From assembly GCA_944326035.1 (NCBI GenBank), contig CALVCS010000007.1, positions 124,001-188,000 on the forward strand: 64,000 bases of DNA, written 5' to 3'. The position numbers and the translations under genes are program-made. The DNA is from an uncultured Alistipes sp. GTDB taxonomy: Bacteria > Bacteroidota > Bacteroidia > Bacteroidales > Rikenellaceae. Position 1 is the first letter of the stretch. Each line of letters opens with the position of its first letter. Of the stretch, positions 18,102 through 27,767 are shown one piece after another. The notes below the pieces were generated by a model. It was not told the DNA's origin. It worked only from the letters and a program-made list of their open reading frames with translations, and made no database searches.

Positions 18102-18943
18102 TCTTACACATCGGAGACCAAACCCTCGACCTGAGCCATCCGGTGGTCATGACCATCATTAACATCACGCCCGACTCTTTCTACGCAGGGAGTCGTACCC
18201 CCTCCAGCGACCAGATCCGCCACCGCATCGCCGAAGCCGTCGCCCAAGGCTGTGCCATCTTGGACGTCGGCGGTTACTCTTCACGCCCGGGCGCCGACGA
18301 CGTTCCCCTAGACGAGGAGATCGATCGCATCGATCGCGCCATGCGCATCATCCGCCAGGAGTATCCGCACATACCGGTATCCCTCGACACCTTTCGCAGC
18401 GAGACCCTCCGGACCATCGTTCATCGTTATGGCCCTTGTCTGGTCAACGATATCACGGGCGGCGATGCCAATCCACACATGTTCGCCACCGCAGCTGCCT
18501 TCTCCCTCCCCTTTATCGCCATGCATATGCGCGGAAAACCCGACACCATGCAATCCCTCACCCACTACGACGATCTCATGACCGACGTTTGGCACGATCT
18601 GCAAGCGAAACGCGACCGTCTGCATGCCGCAGGGGTACGGGAAGTGATTCTCGACCCGGGGTTCGGGTTCGCCAAGACCACCGATCAGAATTACGAACTA
18701 CTCTCCCAGTTACATCGGCTCTCCTCGCTGGATTGCCCGATTCTGGCCGGCCTATCCCGCAAAAGCATGATATACAAAATACTGGAAGTCTCTCCCCAGG
18801 AAGCGCTTAACGGAACGACCGCCTTGCATTGGGAGTGTCTGCGTCAGGGCGCCTCGATTCTCCGCGTTCATGACACCCGAGCGGCTGTCGAGGTGATTCG
18901 CCTGTTCGAAGTCTTTCGGGAAAATGCTCCAACGCAAAAATAA
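18098..18943 (+). CDS. folP: Dihydropteroate synthase
   Basis: Condenses 6-hydroxymethyl-7,8-dihydropterin pyrophosphate with p-aminobenzoate in folate synthesis; the target of sulfonamides. The 281 residues contain INITPDSFYAG (about 21-31), DVGGYSSRPGA (56-66), SLDTFRSETLR, VNDITGG, MHMRG, LDPGFGFAKT, LAGLSRKSM and the C-terminal RVHDTRAAVEVI: all main motifs of the TIM-barrel family are present. It overlaps the coaE stop by four bases (ATGA). A 176-base gap separates it from lolD. Confidence 0.95.
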   Translation: MILHIGDQTLDLSHPVVMTIINITPDSFYAGSRTPSSDQIRHRIAEAVAQGCAILDVGGYSSRPGADDVPLDEEIDRIDRAMRIIRQEYPHIPVSLDTFRSETLRTIVHRYGPCLVNDITGGDANPHMFATAAAFSLPFIAMHMRGKPDTMQSLTHYDDLMTDVWHDLQAKRDRLHAAGVREVILDPGFGFAKTTDQNYELLSQLHRLSSLDCPILAGLSRKSMIYKILEVSPQEALNGTTALHWECLRQGASILRVHDTRAAVEVIRLFEVFRENAPTQK

Positions 18944-19119
18944 CCGCTATTCCACAGTCATACCCTACTCCGACCCAACAAGACACACAAACAGCACGCC
19001 CACTCTAACCTAGCCGGAAAACGACAATACACCTTCCCGCCCGAATCGAATTAGTTCCTTTTTTTGTTATCTTCGCAAACGGAGCCGACCACGACGACTC
19101 CCCCATTCAATAGAAACTC

Positions 19120-19794
19120 ATGGAGATCATTCAGACCAAAAACATTCACAAAAGTTTCGGTTCGCTGGAGGTATTGAAAGGCATCGACCTGGTCATCCAC
19201 AGCGGTGAAGTCGTTTCGATCGTCGGCCCGAGTGGCGCCGGAAAAACAACCCTGTTACAAATTTTGGGGACATTGAGCCGTCCGTCGGCCGGAGAAATCA
19301 TCCTCGATGGAGTCGCGGTCCAGAACCTTTCCGACCGAGAATTGTCGCATTTTCGCAACACCCGGATCGGGTTCGTCTTCCAGTTCCATCACTTGCTGCC
19401 CGAATTCACCGCCTTCGAAAATGTGTGCATCCCGGGCTATATCGCCGAGCGTCCTCGCGAAGAGGTGGAAACCCAAGCGCGCGAACTGTTGGAGATGCTT
19501 GGACTCGGCCACCGTTTACACCACAAGCCCGCCGAACTCTCCGGCGGCGAACAGCAACGGGTCGCCATTGCCCGGGCTCTGATCAACCATCCGGCCGTCC
19601 TGTTGGCCGACGAACCCTCGGGAAACCTCGACACCAAAAACAAGGAAGAGATCCATCGACTGTTTTTCACGCTGAGAGACACCCTCGGGCAGACCGTCGT
19701 GATCGTCACACACGACGAACAGCTGGCCCAAATGTCCGACCGTCGCATCGAGATGGTCGATGGACTGATCCATCCTGACCCACAAAATCGCTAA
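19120..19794 (+). CDS. lolD: Lipoprotein-releasing system ATPase LolD-like
   Basis: ABC ATPase of 224 residues, closest in pattern to LolD, which powers release of lipoproteins from the inner membrane to LolA. Walker [10 protein letters not shown] lies at about 36-44, then [16 protein letters not shown] (the Q-loop region typical of LolD/MacB/FtsE), signature [15 protein letters not shown], Walker [13 protein letters not shown] and the switch HDEQL. LolD, MacB and FtsE are close relatives, so the name rests on HHLLPEF and on length. No permease gene is adjacent. A weak -7-like box (TATCTTCG, 19068-19075) lies 45 bases upstream. A lipoprotein gene follows after 15 bases, probably in the same transcript. 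Confidence 0.85.
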   Translation: MEIIQTKNIHKSFGSLEVLKGIDLVIHSGEVVSIVGPSGAGKTTLLQILGTLSRPSAGEIILDGVAVQNLSDRELSHFRNTRIGFVFQFHHLLPEFTAFENVCIPGYIAERPREEVETQARELLEMLGLGHRLHHKPAELSGGEQQRVAIARALINHPAVLLADEPSGNLDTKNKEEIHRLFFTLRDTLGQTVVIVTHDEQLAQMSDRRIEMVDGLIHPDPQNR

Positions 19795-19809
19795 ATAAAA
19801 CCGAACTTC

Positions 19810-20526
19810 ATGAAAAAAACTGGAATCCTTACCCTGCTTTGTGCACTGGGTCTGGCAGCTTGCCAATCGACCCCCTCTGCTACCTCTCAAACCGAAACTT
19901 CTACCTCCGACACGGCACAGATTTCCCACCTCAAAGAGACCCAGTTCAGTCTGGACGATCTGCTGACGTGGACCTTTAACGGCATCGGTCAGGTCTATAA
20001 CGAATCGGGCCGTCAGATCTGCCTCCAGGAAGGAGAAAACTCGCAAGGGGTCGGTCTGTTCACGCCCCTCTCCTATCAGGGCGATGTCGTCATGCGCTAC
20101 AAAATCATGCCGCTGAATGCCGCTACCGTACTGGTCAACCTGCTCTGCCTGTCGGATGCAGGCGACACGACGGCATTGACCTGGCCCAAAGACTACGATG
20201 GCAGTATGGCTCCCATCCTCGCCAAAGACAACTATTTCGTGGCCTTCCGCAATTCGCCTCACGCCACCGCTCCATTCATCAACAAGAATCCCAACGGAGG
20301 CCAACTGGTGATCGCTGAACGGGACAATCTGATTCCCGGAGTCTACTACGACGTTGAAGTAGGTCGGGTCGGCCACAAATTATGGTTAACGGTCGATGGG
20401 GAAGAGGTCGTTTCCGTCGAAGATCCTAACATCCTGCCGGGAGGACATCTGGGCATTCGTCTACGCGGACTGGTCGGTCATCCGGCAGCTTGCGTTCTGC
20501 GGGACGTATCCATTTTGAGCGAATAA
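19810..20526 (+). CDS. Putative DUF1961-like lipoprotein
   Basis: A 238-residue lipoprotein: signal peptide with lipobox LAAC (Cys18), a Ser/Thr-rich linker to about residue 35, then a beta-rich domain. The stretches YQGDVVMRYKIMPL, DNYFVAFRNSPHATAPFINKNP and DVEVGRVGHKLWLTVDGEEV suggest a concanavalin-like jelly-roll of the DUF1961 (YesU-like) type, a family linked to polysaccharide-utilisation loci elsewhere; I cannot verify that assignment here. The function is therefore open: carbohydrate binding is a guess from the fold. It follows lolD by 15 bases and is ended by a terminator at 20553-20587. Confidence 0.6.
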   Translation: MKKTGILTLLCALGLAACQSTPSATSQTETSTSDTAQISHLKETQFSLDDLLTWTFNGIGQVYNESGRQICLQEGENSQGVGLFTPLSYQGDVVMRYKIMPLNAATVLVNLLCLSDAGDTTALTWPKDYDGSMAPILAKDNYFVAFRNSPHATAPFINKNPNGGQLVIAERDNLIPGVYYDVEVGRVGHKLWLTVDGEEVVSVEDPNILPGGHLGIRLRGLVGHPAACVLRDVSILSE

Positions 20527-20552
20527 GTCTCGACTCACCCCTTATCAAATAT

Positions 20553-20587
20553 AAAGACACGTTTCAGTTTGACTGAACGTGTCTTTT
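20553..20587 (+). terminator. Intrinsic terminator of the lolD/lipoprotein unit
   Basis: A 14-bp stem with one bulged T (20553-20567 against 20573-20587), loop TTTGA, the 3' arm ending in TTTT. It lies 26 bases after the lipoprotein stop codon. Confidence 0.85.
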
Positions 20588-20725
20588 GTTTTACGATAAG
20601 CCTTATCCCCTCCTGATCCATCCGCTCAACCATCGCGGCACCTCATCAGCACCGCTGCGGCATATCCGTCGACACGCCAGATTCCATAACGATTCCCCTG
20701 CGATGAATCAGACTCGGGCTCGCTT

Positions 20726-21415
20726 TTAGCGTCCTAAAAGTTCCTGAACACGCGCTGCATACTGTTGCCCGACTGGCAGACCGTTTCCATTTTTGAGCGT
20801 CACCCGGGTGCGTGTAAACGACTCCACCGAAGCTACCGCAACCACATAAGAACGGTGTATCCGCAAGAATCGTCCTTTAGGCAGCCGATCGTTCACCGTT
20901 TTCAGACTTGTCCGGGTGAGAATCGGCCCGCCGGAAAAGCGCATGATTCGCACATAATTGCCCAATGCCTCTACATACAGTATATCCGAGATCGGAATGC
21001 TGACATTGCTGTACTCCTGCTTGACGACAAGCGTCTCCTCGGGCAACACCTTACGCGCTTCAATGCGTCGGATCGCCTTCTCGACCGCTATCTCAAACCG
21101 CTGATAAGCAAACGGCTTATGCAAAAAATCCACCGCATCGAGCTCGAATCCCTGCAACGCATACTGCGCATGAGCCGTCGTAAAGATAAAGCAACTCTCG
21201 TGCGGCAGAATATCGGCAATCTCCAATCCGCTCAGGCTATTCATCTGAATATCCAGAAAGACCAGGTCGGGTTTACTGCGCTGAATCGCCTCCAACCCCA
21301 CACGCGGTTCACTATATGTTTGGAGTTCCATACCTCCCTTGCGACGACAAAACTGTTCGATAATCAACAGCGCCATCGGTTCGTCATCTATCGCAATACA
21401 TCGAATCGGTTTCAT
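20726..21415 (-). CDS. LytTR-family response regulator
   Basis: A 229-residue response regulator: receiver domain at residues 1-115 with acidic pair Asp10/Asp11, phospho-acceptor Asp55 (LVFLDIQMNS), Thr79 and Lys99 (HKPF), and a LytTR DNA-binding domain from about 125 (NVSIPISDILYVEALGNYVRI, FLRIHRSYVVAV). Such regulators bind paired direct repeats upstream of targets. Its start overlaps the histidine kinase stop by four bases, so this is a classical kinase-regulator pair. The pair is divergent from an RND efflux operon, which is the most obvious candidate target; LytS/LytR-like pairs control CstA-type carriers in E. coli (BtsSR/BtsT), and a CstA-like gene lies 11 kb away. Confidence 0.93.
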   Translation of the reverse strand: MKPIRCIAIDDEPMALLIIEQFCRRKGGMELQTYSEPRVGLEAIQRSKPDLVFLDIQMNSLSGLEIADILPHESCFIFTTAHAQYALQGFELDAVDFLHKPFAYQRFEIAVEKAIRRIEARKVLPEETLVVKQEYSNVSIPISDILYVEALGNYVRIMRFSGGPILTRTSLKTVNDRLPKGRFLRIHRSYVVAVASVESFTRTRVTLKNGNGLPVGQQYAARVQELLGR

Positions 21416-22419
21416 CCCAGCTGAATCTGCAAACGTACTTTATACACATGGTCCTGAGCCCCGGTCACCAAGGAAAACCGACCAGGATAGAGCAACTCCA
21501 ACCGCCGACGACAGTTTTCGATCCCGATCGCAGAACTGCCCATCGGAGGTTTTCTCATGACGGCATTCTCCGTTTCAAAATCCAAAAGCCCCGCCTCCAA
21601 ACGAATCAAAATCCGAATCGTGCCATCCTTGTCCGAAGAGGTCCCGTATTTGAAGGCATTCTCCACAAACGTAATAAACAACATCGACGGGACCTGCCGG
21701 TGTTCGTCATCCACCTCGGTGATCATCTCCACCCGGGTGTGATGATTGAGACGCAAGGATTGCAGATCGACATACTGTCGCAGGTATTCGATCTCTTGAC
21801 CCAACGGAATGGTCTCGGCATGTGTCTGCGCATACATATAACGCAAGATATTGGAAAATTTAATAAAGACCGACTCCGTCTTGTCCGAATCCGAGATCAC
21901 GAGGGCATAGAGCGTATTGAGGGTATTAAACAAAAAATGGGGATTGATCTGCGCCTTATAGAGGGCTAACTCGGCCCGATTTTTTTCCGCTTGGATCTCA
22001 TGTTTCAACACGATCTGCCGAAAGAGTTCGAACGTCAAGGTGATGGCCAACGAAAACCCCGTCACAAACAGAAAAAAGAACCAAACGACCTGCATGCGTA
22101 TATTCAAACGGGCCATGCGTTTCTCCGGTTCCAAGAGACGCTCTTCGGCAGGCATCGGAAAATAGGACAACAAAAACGTCACGCCCACCAAGAGCACCAT
22201 CAACCCCACGATGGTAAAATAACGCCGCTGCATGAACAGCTGCGGTAGTCGAGCCCAGCGGTAGATAAAATACAAAGCATAGACGTACACAATCAACACG
22301 ATGAGAAACACCGTATTGTGCACGATCCATTTATCCACCGGCAACAGCATGATTACCAACGGGATAATCACCAAACAAAACAGCAAGTCGATGTATAACG
22401 CAATCCGGTTGTTTTTCAT
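21412..22419 (-). CDS. LytS/YehU-type sensor histidine kinase
   Basis: The 335-residue kinase starts at the ATG 22419 (MKNNRIALYIDLLF); an ATG nine codons upstream overlaps the -7 box and is unlikely. Four membrane helices occupy about residues 1-135, followed by a coiled segment and the His_kinase domain with QINPHFLFNTLN (phospho-acceptor His161), ILRYMYAQTHAETIPLGQEIEYL, and an HATPase end with the N-box TFVENAFKYGT and a G-box (SAIGIENCRRRLELLY). There is no separate periplasmic sensor domain, so the signal is probably sensed in or at the membrane. It overlaps the response regulator by four bases. Confidence 0.93.
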   Translation of the reverse strand: MKNNRIALYIDLLFCLVIIPLVIMLLPVDKWIVHNTVFLIVLIVYVYALYFIYRWARLPQLFMQRRYFTIVGLMVLLVGVTFLLSYFPMPAEERLLEPEKRMARLNIRMQVVWFFFLFVTGFSLAITLTFELFRQIVLKHEIQAEKNRAELALYKAQINPHFLFNTLNTLYALVISDSDKTESVFIKFSNILRYMYAQTHAETIPLGQEIEYLRQYVDLQSLRLNHHTRVEMITEVDDEHRQVPSMLFITFVENAFKYGTSSDKDGTIRILIRLEAGLLDFETENAVMRKPPMGSSAIGIENCRRRLELLYPGRFSLVTGAQDHVYKVRLQIQLG

Positions 22420-22443
22420 CAGTCTCCACACATTAGCGTAGAA

Positions 22444-22451
22444 CAAAGATA
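22444..22451 (-). promoter_or_regulatory. -7 box of the histidine kinase operon
   Basis: TATCTTTG on the minus strand matches TAnnTTTG exactly. It covers the upstream ATG (22446-22444), so transcription must begin downstream of that codon; this decides for the ATG at 22419. The -33 side is not well conserved. Confidence 0.6.
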
Positions 22452-22616
22452 CGATATTGTTTGCGTTTCCGCCCGAAAGAGCTCTTTGCGTTCGTCACCA
22501 CATTTCCGGCGTTTATCACCACACCGCTGGTCATTCCCTGAAGATTCCATAAATTTGTTAAAAAACATACGTAGACCTTTAAAAAATCAAACAAGCTACA
22601 TAAACATAACGAAAGG

Positions 22617-23801
22617 ATGAAAAAGACAAGCCATTATCTCGTTTTATGGGGCTTGTCTTTGCTGTGTGCATGCCAAAGCCAAGAGCAGAGACAACCCGGT
22701 GAAACATACAAGACATTGACTGTTGAACCCTCTACCCAAACTTTACAAACGGATTATCCCGTCGCCCTACGCGGTAAACAATCGGTGGAAATACGCCCGC
22801 AAGTCAGCGGCCTGATCACCGAAATATGCATCAATGAAGGCGATGCCGTCCGCCAAGGCCAAGTCCTTTTCATTATCGATCAGGTCCCGTACAAAGCCGC
22901 CCTCGAAACCGCTCGCGCCAATGTCAAAAGTGCCGAGGCCAAACTCCAAACCGCAAAATTAACCGCCTCCAGCAAAGAGGCCTTGTATAAAGAACAAGTC
23001 GTATCGGATTTCGACCTCCAAACGGCACGCAATCAACAATTGGAAGCCGAAGCCGCGCTGGCTCAGGCTCAGGCAGAAGAGACCAATGCCCGCAATAATC
23101 TCTCCTATACAGAGGTCAAAAGCCCGGTCGATGGCGTCGCCAGTATGATTCCCTATCGAGTCGGCGCCTTAGTCAACAGCAGCATTGCCGAACCGTTAGT
23201 GACGGTTTCGGACGATTCGGAAATTTACGCCTACTTTTCGATGGCCGAAAACCAAATGCTCGACCTGATTCAACAATACGGATCGCTGGATGAAGCCAAA
23301 AATTCGATTCCGCCCGTCAATCTGATCCTGAGCAACGGTAAACCCTACACCTATCCAGGCAAAATCAATGCCATCAGCGGCACCGTGGACGAAAGTACCG
23401 GTGCCGTTAGTTTGCGTGCCGTTTTCAAAAATCCCCACCATCTGTTGCGCAACGGAGCCACCGGGTTGGTCAGCGTACCGACCCGCTTCGAAGATTGCAT
23501 CGCCATCCCCCAAGCTGCCACCTACGAAATCCAAAACAAAATATTCGTTTACAAAGTGGTCGACGGGAAAGCGCAATCCGCCCAAATCACGGTGTTCAAA
23601 TACAACGACGGGACCAACTACATCGTTGAATCGGGGCTCTCTGTCGGCGACGTGATCATTGCCGAAGGAGCCGGACTGGTCCGGGAAGGAACTCCGGTCC
23701 GAATCGCCGACCCGGCGACCAGCGCCTCCGACTCGACCCGTACCGAACAGACAACCGTGGCACCGGACTCCACCCTGACGACTCCTCAATCAGCTAAATA
23801 A
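22617..23801 (+). CDS. RND efflux periplasmic adaptor (membrane fusion) lipoprotein
   Basis: The 394-residue AcrA/MexA-type adaptor joins the inner-membrane pump to an outer-membrane channel. A lipoprotein signal peptide ends at Cys19 (SLLCACQSQ). The lipoyl half-motif VEIRPQVSGLITEICINEGDAV (about 56-77) is followed by a long helical hairpin (residues about 95-155, SAEAKLQTAKLTAS...AEETNARNNL), the second half-motif SYTEVKSPVDGVAS, then the beta-barrel and membrane-proximal parts with ATGLVSVPTRFEDCIAIPQAA. The C-terminus is a Thr/Ser-rich tail. The pump gene follows after 8 bases. Confidence 0.94.
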   Translation: MKKTSHYLVLWGLSLLCACQSQEQRQPGETYKTLTVEPSTQTLQTDYPVALRGKQSVEIRPQVSGLITEICINEGDAVRQGQVLFIIDQVPYKAALETARANVKSAEAKLQTAKLTASSKEALYKEQVVSDFDLQTARNQQLEAEAALAQAQAEETNARNNLSYTEVKSPVDGVASMIPYRVGALVNSSIAEPLVTVSDDSEIYAYFSMAENQMLDLIQQYGSLDEAKNSIPPVNLILSNGKPYTYPGKINAISGTVDESTGAVSLRAVFKNPHHLLRNGATGLVSVPTRFEDCIAIPQAATYEIQNKIFVYKVVDGKAQSAQITVFKYNDGTNYIVESGLSVGDVIIAEGAGLVREGTPVRIADPATSASDSTRTEQTTVAPDSTLTTPQSAK

Positions 23802-23809
23802 GTACGGAC

Positions 23810-26800
23810 ATGAAAATCAGAACCTTTATCGACCGTCCCATTCTGGCCGGCGTTATCTCCGTGCTCATTCTGATTCTGGGTTTGATCGGCCTGAGTCAAC
23901 TGCCGATCGAACAATTCCCGGAGATCGCCCCACCGACCGTCAGCGTATCGACCACCTATACCGGCGCCAATGCCGAAACCGTGCTCAAGAGTGTCGTGGT
24001 CCCGCTCGAAGAGGCCCTCAACGGCGTGGAGAACATGATGTACATGACCTCCACCAGTACCAATACCGGTTCCGCCCGTATTACCGTCTATTTCCGACAG
24101 GGCACCGACCCCGACATGGCGACGGTCAATGTGCAGAACCGTATCGCAACCGCTCAGGGGCTGCTGCCCGCCGAAGTGACCAAAAGCGGGATCACCGTGC
24201 GTAAACGCCAAACCAGTAATATCAAAGCCCTGGCCCTGTACAGCCCCAACAACTCGTTCGACGAAAGATTTTTAAATAACTACCTCAAAATCAATATTGA
24301 ACCTCGTTTGTCACGTATTGCCGGCGTCGGAGAGGTCAATGTCATGGGGTATGACTATGCGTTACGTATTTGGCTCGATCCGAACAAAATGATGAAATAC
24401 GGCTTGATGCCGTCCGACATCTCGGCCATTCTGGGCGAACAGAACGTGGAAGCCGCCACCGGAACGTTGGGGGCTGAATCGAAAAACACCTTCCAATACG
24501 TGCTCAAATACCGGGGGCGTTACGATCAAGAGGTCGACTACGAAAATCTGGTCATCAAAGCCTTGCCCAACGGCGAAGTTCTCTACTTGAAAGATATCGC
24601 CACCATCGAATTGGGGTCCAGCGGGTACAGCTATATCGGCGAAACCAGCGGACATCCCGGTTGTAACATCATGATCGCCCAGACCTCCGGCTCCAATGCC
24701 AACGAGATCATCGAAGAGATCGACAAACTGGTGGCCGAAATCTCCCAGACCCTACCGAAAGGGATGAAACTGGTCGACCTGATGAGTACCAAAGACTTCC
24801 TCGATGCCTCGATCCACAACGTGATCAAAACCCTGATCGAAGCCATCATTCTGGTCGTGCTGGTCGTGTATATCTTCCTGCAAAGCTTACGCTCCACGTT
24901 TATTCCGGCCCTTTCGATCATCGTCTCCCTGATCGGGACCTTTGCCTTCCTCTACGCCGCCGGATTCAGTCTCAACATGCTGACCCTCTTTGCCTTGGTG
25001 CTGGTTATCGGGACCGTGGTGGATGATGCCATCGTGGTGGTGGAGGCCGTCCAGGCCAAATTCGACGAGGGATACAAATCGGCCTATCTGGCGACCATCG
25101 ACGCCATGGATGGCATCACGTCGGCCCTGGTAACGACCACCTTCGTCTTCATGGCCGTGTTCATCCCCGTCAGCTTCATGGGTGGAACCACCGGGACCTT
25201 CTACACCCAATTCGGGCTCACCATGGCTGTCGCCGTCGCTATATCCCTGCTCAACGCCCTCACGCTCTCGCCGGCCCTATGCGCCCTGATCATGACTCCG
25301 CACATGACCTCCGAAAACGGCGGCAAACTGAGCTTCTCGTCCCGATTCCATATTGCGTTCGATTCGGCGTTCCATCGCCTGGTCATGAAATATAAAATCG
25401 GGGTCTTCTTCATGCTCAAACGCAAATGGCTGGCGGGTCTGTTACTGGTCGTAGCCTGTGCCGCCCTGGTATTCCTGATGAAAACCACCAAAACCGGATT
25501 GGTGCCTCAGGAAGATATGGGGACCATCTTCGTGGACGTCCGCACCGCACCGGGGAACAGCGTCCAGGAGACCAAGGTCATCATGGATGAGATCGACCGA
25601 CGCATCAGCTCCATTCCTCAGATACGCCTCTATTCCAAAGTCACCGGGAACGCTCTTATCAGTGGTCAGGGTGCCTCCAACGGGATGTTTATCGTCCGCC
25701 TTAACCCCTGGGGAGAACGAACGGAAAAAGGAGACGATATCAACTCCGTGATCAGCGAGATCTACCGGCGAACAGCCGATATCTCCTCCGCCGAGATTCT
25801 GGCTTTCTCCCAACCGATGATTCCGGGATATGGGGTCAACAGCGGTTTCGAAGTCTATGTACAAGACCAAAAGGGAGGAACGACCGAGGATCTGCTGAAA
25901 TATACCCGCCAAATGATCGCCGCCCTGAATGAACGCCCTGAAATCGGGCGAGCCACCACCTCGTTCGACACCAAATATCCCCAATTCTTGGTGGAAGTGG
26001 ATGCTGTCCGGTGTAAACAAAACGGCGTTTCTCCTTCAGATGTGTTAAGCACGCTGTCCGGCTATATCGGCGGTAATTACGCCTCCAACATGAACCGTTT
26101 CTCTAAACTATATCGCGTGATGGTTCAGGCTTCGCCGGAATTCCGGCTCGATACCGAATCCCTGAACAACATGTTCGTCCGTAACGACGCCGGGGAAATG
26201 ACCCCCATCAGTCAATATCTGAAACTGACCCGTGTCTACGGTTCGGAAATTCTGACCCGATTCAACCTCTTCTCGGCCATCTCCGTCAACGGGGCCGCAG
26301 CCGCCGGATATAGCTCCGGTCAGGCCATCCAGGCCGTCAAAGAGGTCGCGGCCGAAACCCTTCCGGCCGGTTACGGATTCGAATTCGGCGGTATGTCGCG
26401 TGAAGAGTCCGGCACAGGAAATACCACGACCCTGGTATTCATCATCTGTGTCGTATTCATTTACCTCATCCTCTGTGCACTGTACGAAAGTCTATTCATT
26501 CCGCTGGCCGTCATTCTCTCCGTACCGTTCGGGTTGGCCGGGAGCTTCCTCTTCGCCAAATTGTTCGGACTGGAAAACAACATCTACCTCCAAACCGGAT
26601 TGATCATGCTGATCGGCTTGTTGTCGAAGACCGCCATTCTGTTGACCGAATACGCCACCGAACGTCGTCGACACGGCATGAGTATCGCCCAAGCGGCCGT
26701 ATCAGCCACCAAAGTACGTCTGCGACCGATCCTGATGACCTCCCTCACCATGATCTTCGGGATGCTCCCGATGATGTTTGCCAGCGGTGTGGGAGCCAAT

Positions 26801-26950
26801 GGGAATATCTCCATCGGGGTAGGTACCGTGGGCGGTATGCTCATCGGAACCGTGGCTTTGTTGTTCATCGTTCCGCCTCTCTTTATGGTCTTCCAATCCC
26901 TGCAAGAGAAATGGATGCCCGAACGGAAATTACCGAAAATCGACGCTTAA
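23810..26950 (+). CDS. RND multidrug efflux transporter, AcrB/HAE1 family
   Basis: Proton-driven inner-membrane trimeric exporter of 1046 residues, the usual AcrB length. The N-terminus IDRPILAGVISVLILILGLIG is TM1; LPIEQFPEIAPPTVSVSTTYTG is characteristic of HAE1 pumps. The proton-relay residues are present: Asp405-Asp406 in TM4 (VIGTVVDDAIVVVEA) and Lys940 in TM10 (GLLSKTAILLTE). Two large periplasmic loops lie at about 35-330 and 560-860. It follows the adaptor by 8 bases. No outer-membrane factor gene follows: 817 bases without a gene come next. Substrates cannot be predicted from sequence. Confidence 0.95.
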   Translation: MKIRTFIDRPILAGVISVLILILGLIGLSQLPIEQFPEIAPPTVSVSTTYTGANAETVLKSVVVPLEEALNGVENMMYMTSTSTNTGSARITVYFRQGTDPDMATVNVQNRIATAQGLLPAEVTKSGITVRKRQTSNIKALALYSPNNSFDERFLNNYLKINIEPRLSRIAGVGEVNVMGYDYALRIWLDPNKMMKYGLMPSDISAILGEQNVEAATGTLGAESKNTFQYVLKYRGRYDQEVDYENLVIKALPNGEVLYLKDIATIELGSSGYSYIGETSGHPGCNIMIAQTSGSNANEIIEEIDKLVAEISQTLPKGMKLVDLMSTKDFLDASIHNVIKTLIEAIILVVLVVYIFLQSLRSTFIPALSIIVSLIGTFAFLYAAGFSLNMLTLFALVLVIGTVVDDAIVVVEAVQAKFDEGYKSAYLATIDAMDGITSALVTTTFVFMAVFIPVSFMGGTTGTFYTQFGLTMAVAVAISLLNALTLSPALCALIMTPHMTSENGGKLSFSSRFHIAFDSAFHRLVMKYKIGVFFMLKRKWLAGLLLVVACAALVFLMKTTKTGLVPQEDMGTIFVDVRTAPGNSVQETKVIMDEIDRRISSIPQIRLYSKVTGNALISGQGASNGMFIVRLNPWGERTEKGDDINSVISEIYRRTADISSAEILAFSQPMIPGYGVNSGFEVYVQDQKGGTTEDLLKYTRQMIAALNERPEIGRATTSFDTKYPQFLVEVDAVRCKQNGVSPSDVLSTLSGYIGGNYASNMNRFSKLYRVMVQASPEFRLDTESLNNMFVRNDAGEMTPISQYLKLTRVYGSEILTRFNLFSAISVNGAAAAGYSSGQAIQAVKEVAAETLPAGYGFEFGGMSREESGTGNTTTLVFIICVVFIYLILCALYESLFIPLAVILSVPFGLAGSFLFAKLFGLENNIYLQTGLIMLIGLLSKTAILLTEYATERRRHGMSIAQAAVSATKVRLRPILMTSLTMIFGMLPMMFASGVGANGNISIGVGTVGGMLIGTVALLFIVPPLFMVFQSLQEKWMPERKLPKIDA

Positions 26951-27767
26951 CGCCCGGAGGTAACGAGACTCGGATGTACAAGAGCCATAGTTGATCGAAG
27001 TGTCTGAGATTCAGTGATTCGATCATTCAGCGGGTTCATCGAAGATCCGGAGGTTCAGGATGTGGGTGATCGGTTCGTCGCCCCTATCTGAGCGTATCCC
27101 GATCGGAAGCAGGGAACCAAAACCCGGTACGAGACTTCAGGTAGGTTCCGGGGTTTTGACAGCGCCCGGGGAATGCGCCGTAACCCACCGAAACGCCCTC
27201 TCCGCCGCCCATCAGCGCGCACTGACGCTTCTCAAGGTTTCTCGTTCCCCAAAAACGAACACACGCCGTAGCGTTTTTCCATCTGCCTTCTGCCTGCTTG
27301 ACTGCCCCACCCCTCAATGTACGGAGCAGCCGGGCAGGCAGAAGTCTGTTTGTAACGGTTCTGTCCCTTCAACGACGTTTCCAACCCACACCCACGCTGA
27401 ACGATAATCATCGGCAAAACCTACCGAAACGCCGAATAGAATCGCCCGCCCGTCTGCATCGTCCCCGGAACAAGGGCCTTAACAAAGGCCCTTCCAATGA
27501 CGCTACTCATACCCAAGCTCTCTTTCTGAGCGTAGCTAATCGCTGCGATCAACTCCTCGACAGCCCACCAGCGATGACAGGCATCGATCCATGCCTAACC
27601 GTTTCTTCACTCACGCTATGGCTGGATTTCCCAAGCGTCAGAGCAGCCGTGTCGTCCCCACTTCTTTATCACTACGAACGAAAGATCGAGACCGTCCACC
27701 CCATGCCGCATGTTTGAATAGCCCGGAAATATTCCGTACTTTTGCGGCAGTTCTAAATCTTTTTATC
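26951..27767. other. 817-base gap after the RND operon
   Basis: I find no plausible coding sequence on either strand; open frames here are low-complexity in composition and have no recognisable motif. An 11-bp inverted repeat, CTTCTGCCTGC (27287-27297) and GCAGGCAGAAG (27334-27344), is the only notable structure. I looked for a decayed TolC-type gene, tRNAs, RNase P RNA and tmRNA motifs and saw none. The promoter of the next gene lies at its right end. Confidence 0.5.
27713..27744 (+). promoter_or_regulatory. Promoter of the BASS-like transporter
   Basis: TTTG (27713-27716), a 20-base spacer, and TACTTTTG (27737-27744): both elements match the Bacteroidetes consensus exactly. The predicted start near 27751 leaves a 17-base leader before the ATG at 27768 and rules out the longer upstream frame. 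Confidence 0.8.

Noticed and set aside
19120..20526. lolD without lolC/lolE considered as an unusual ABC system
   Set aside because: Separate location of lolD is common in Bacteroidetes, and the lipoprotein behind it may simply share the transcript.
27060..27717. Overlapping open frames in the gap after the RND pump, considered as a decayed outer-membrane factor
   Set aside because: No TolC-like repeat or signal peptide is visible; composition is proline, serine and arginine-rich as in chance frames of GC-rich DNA.
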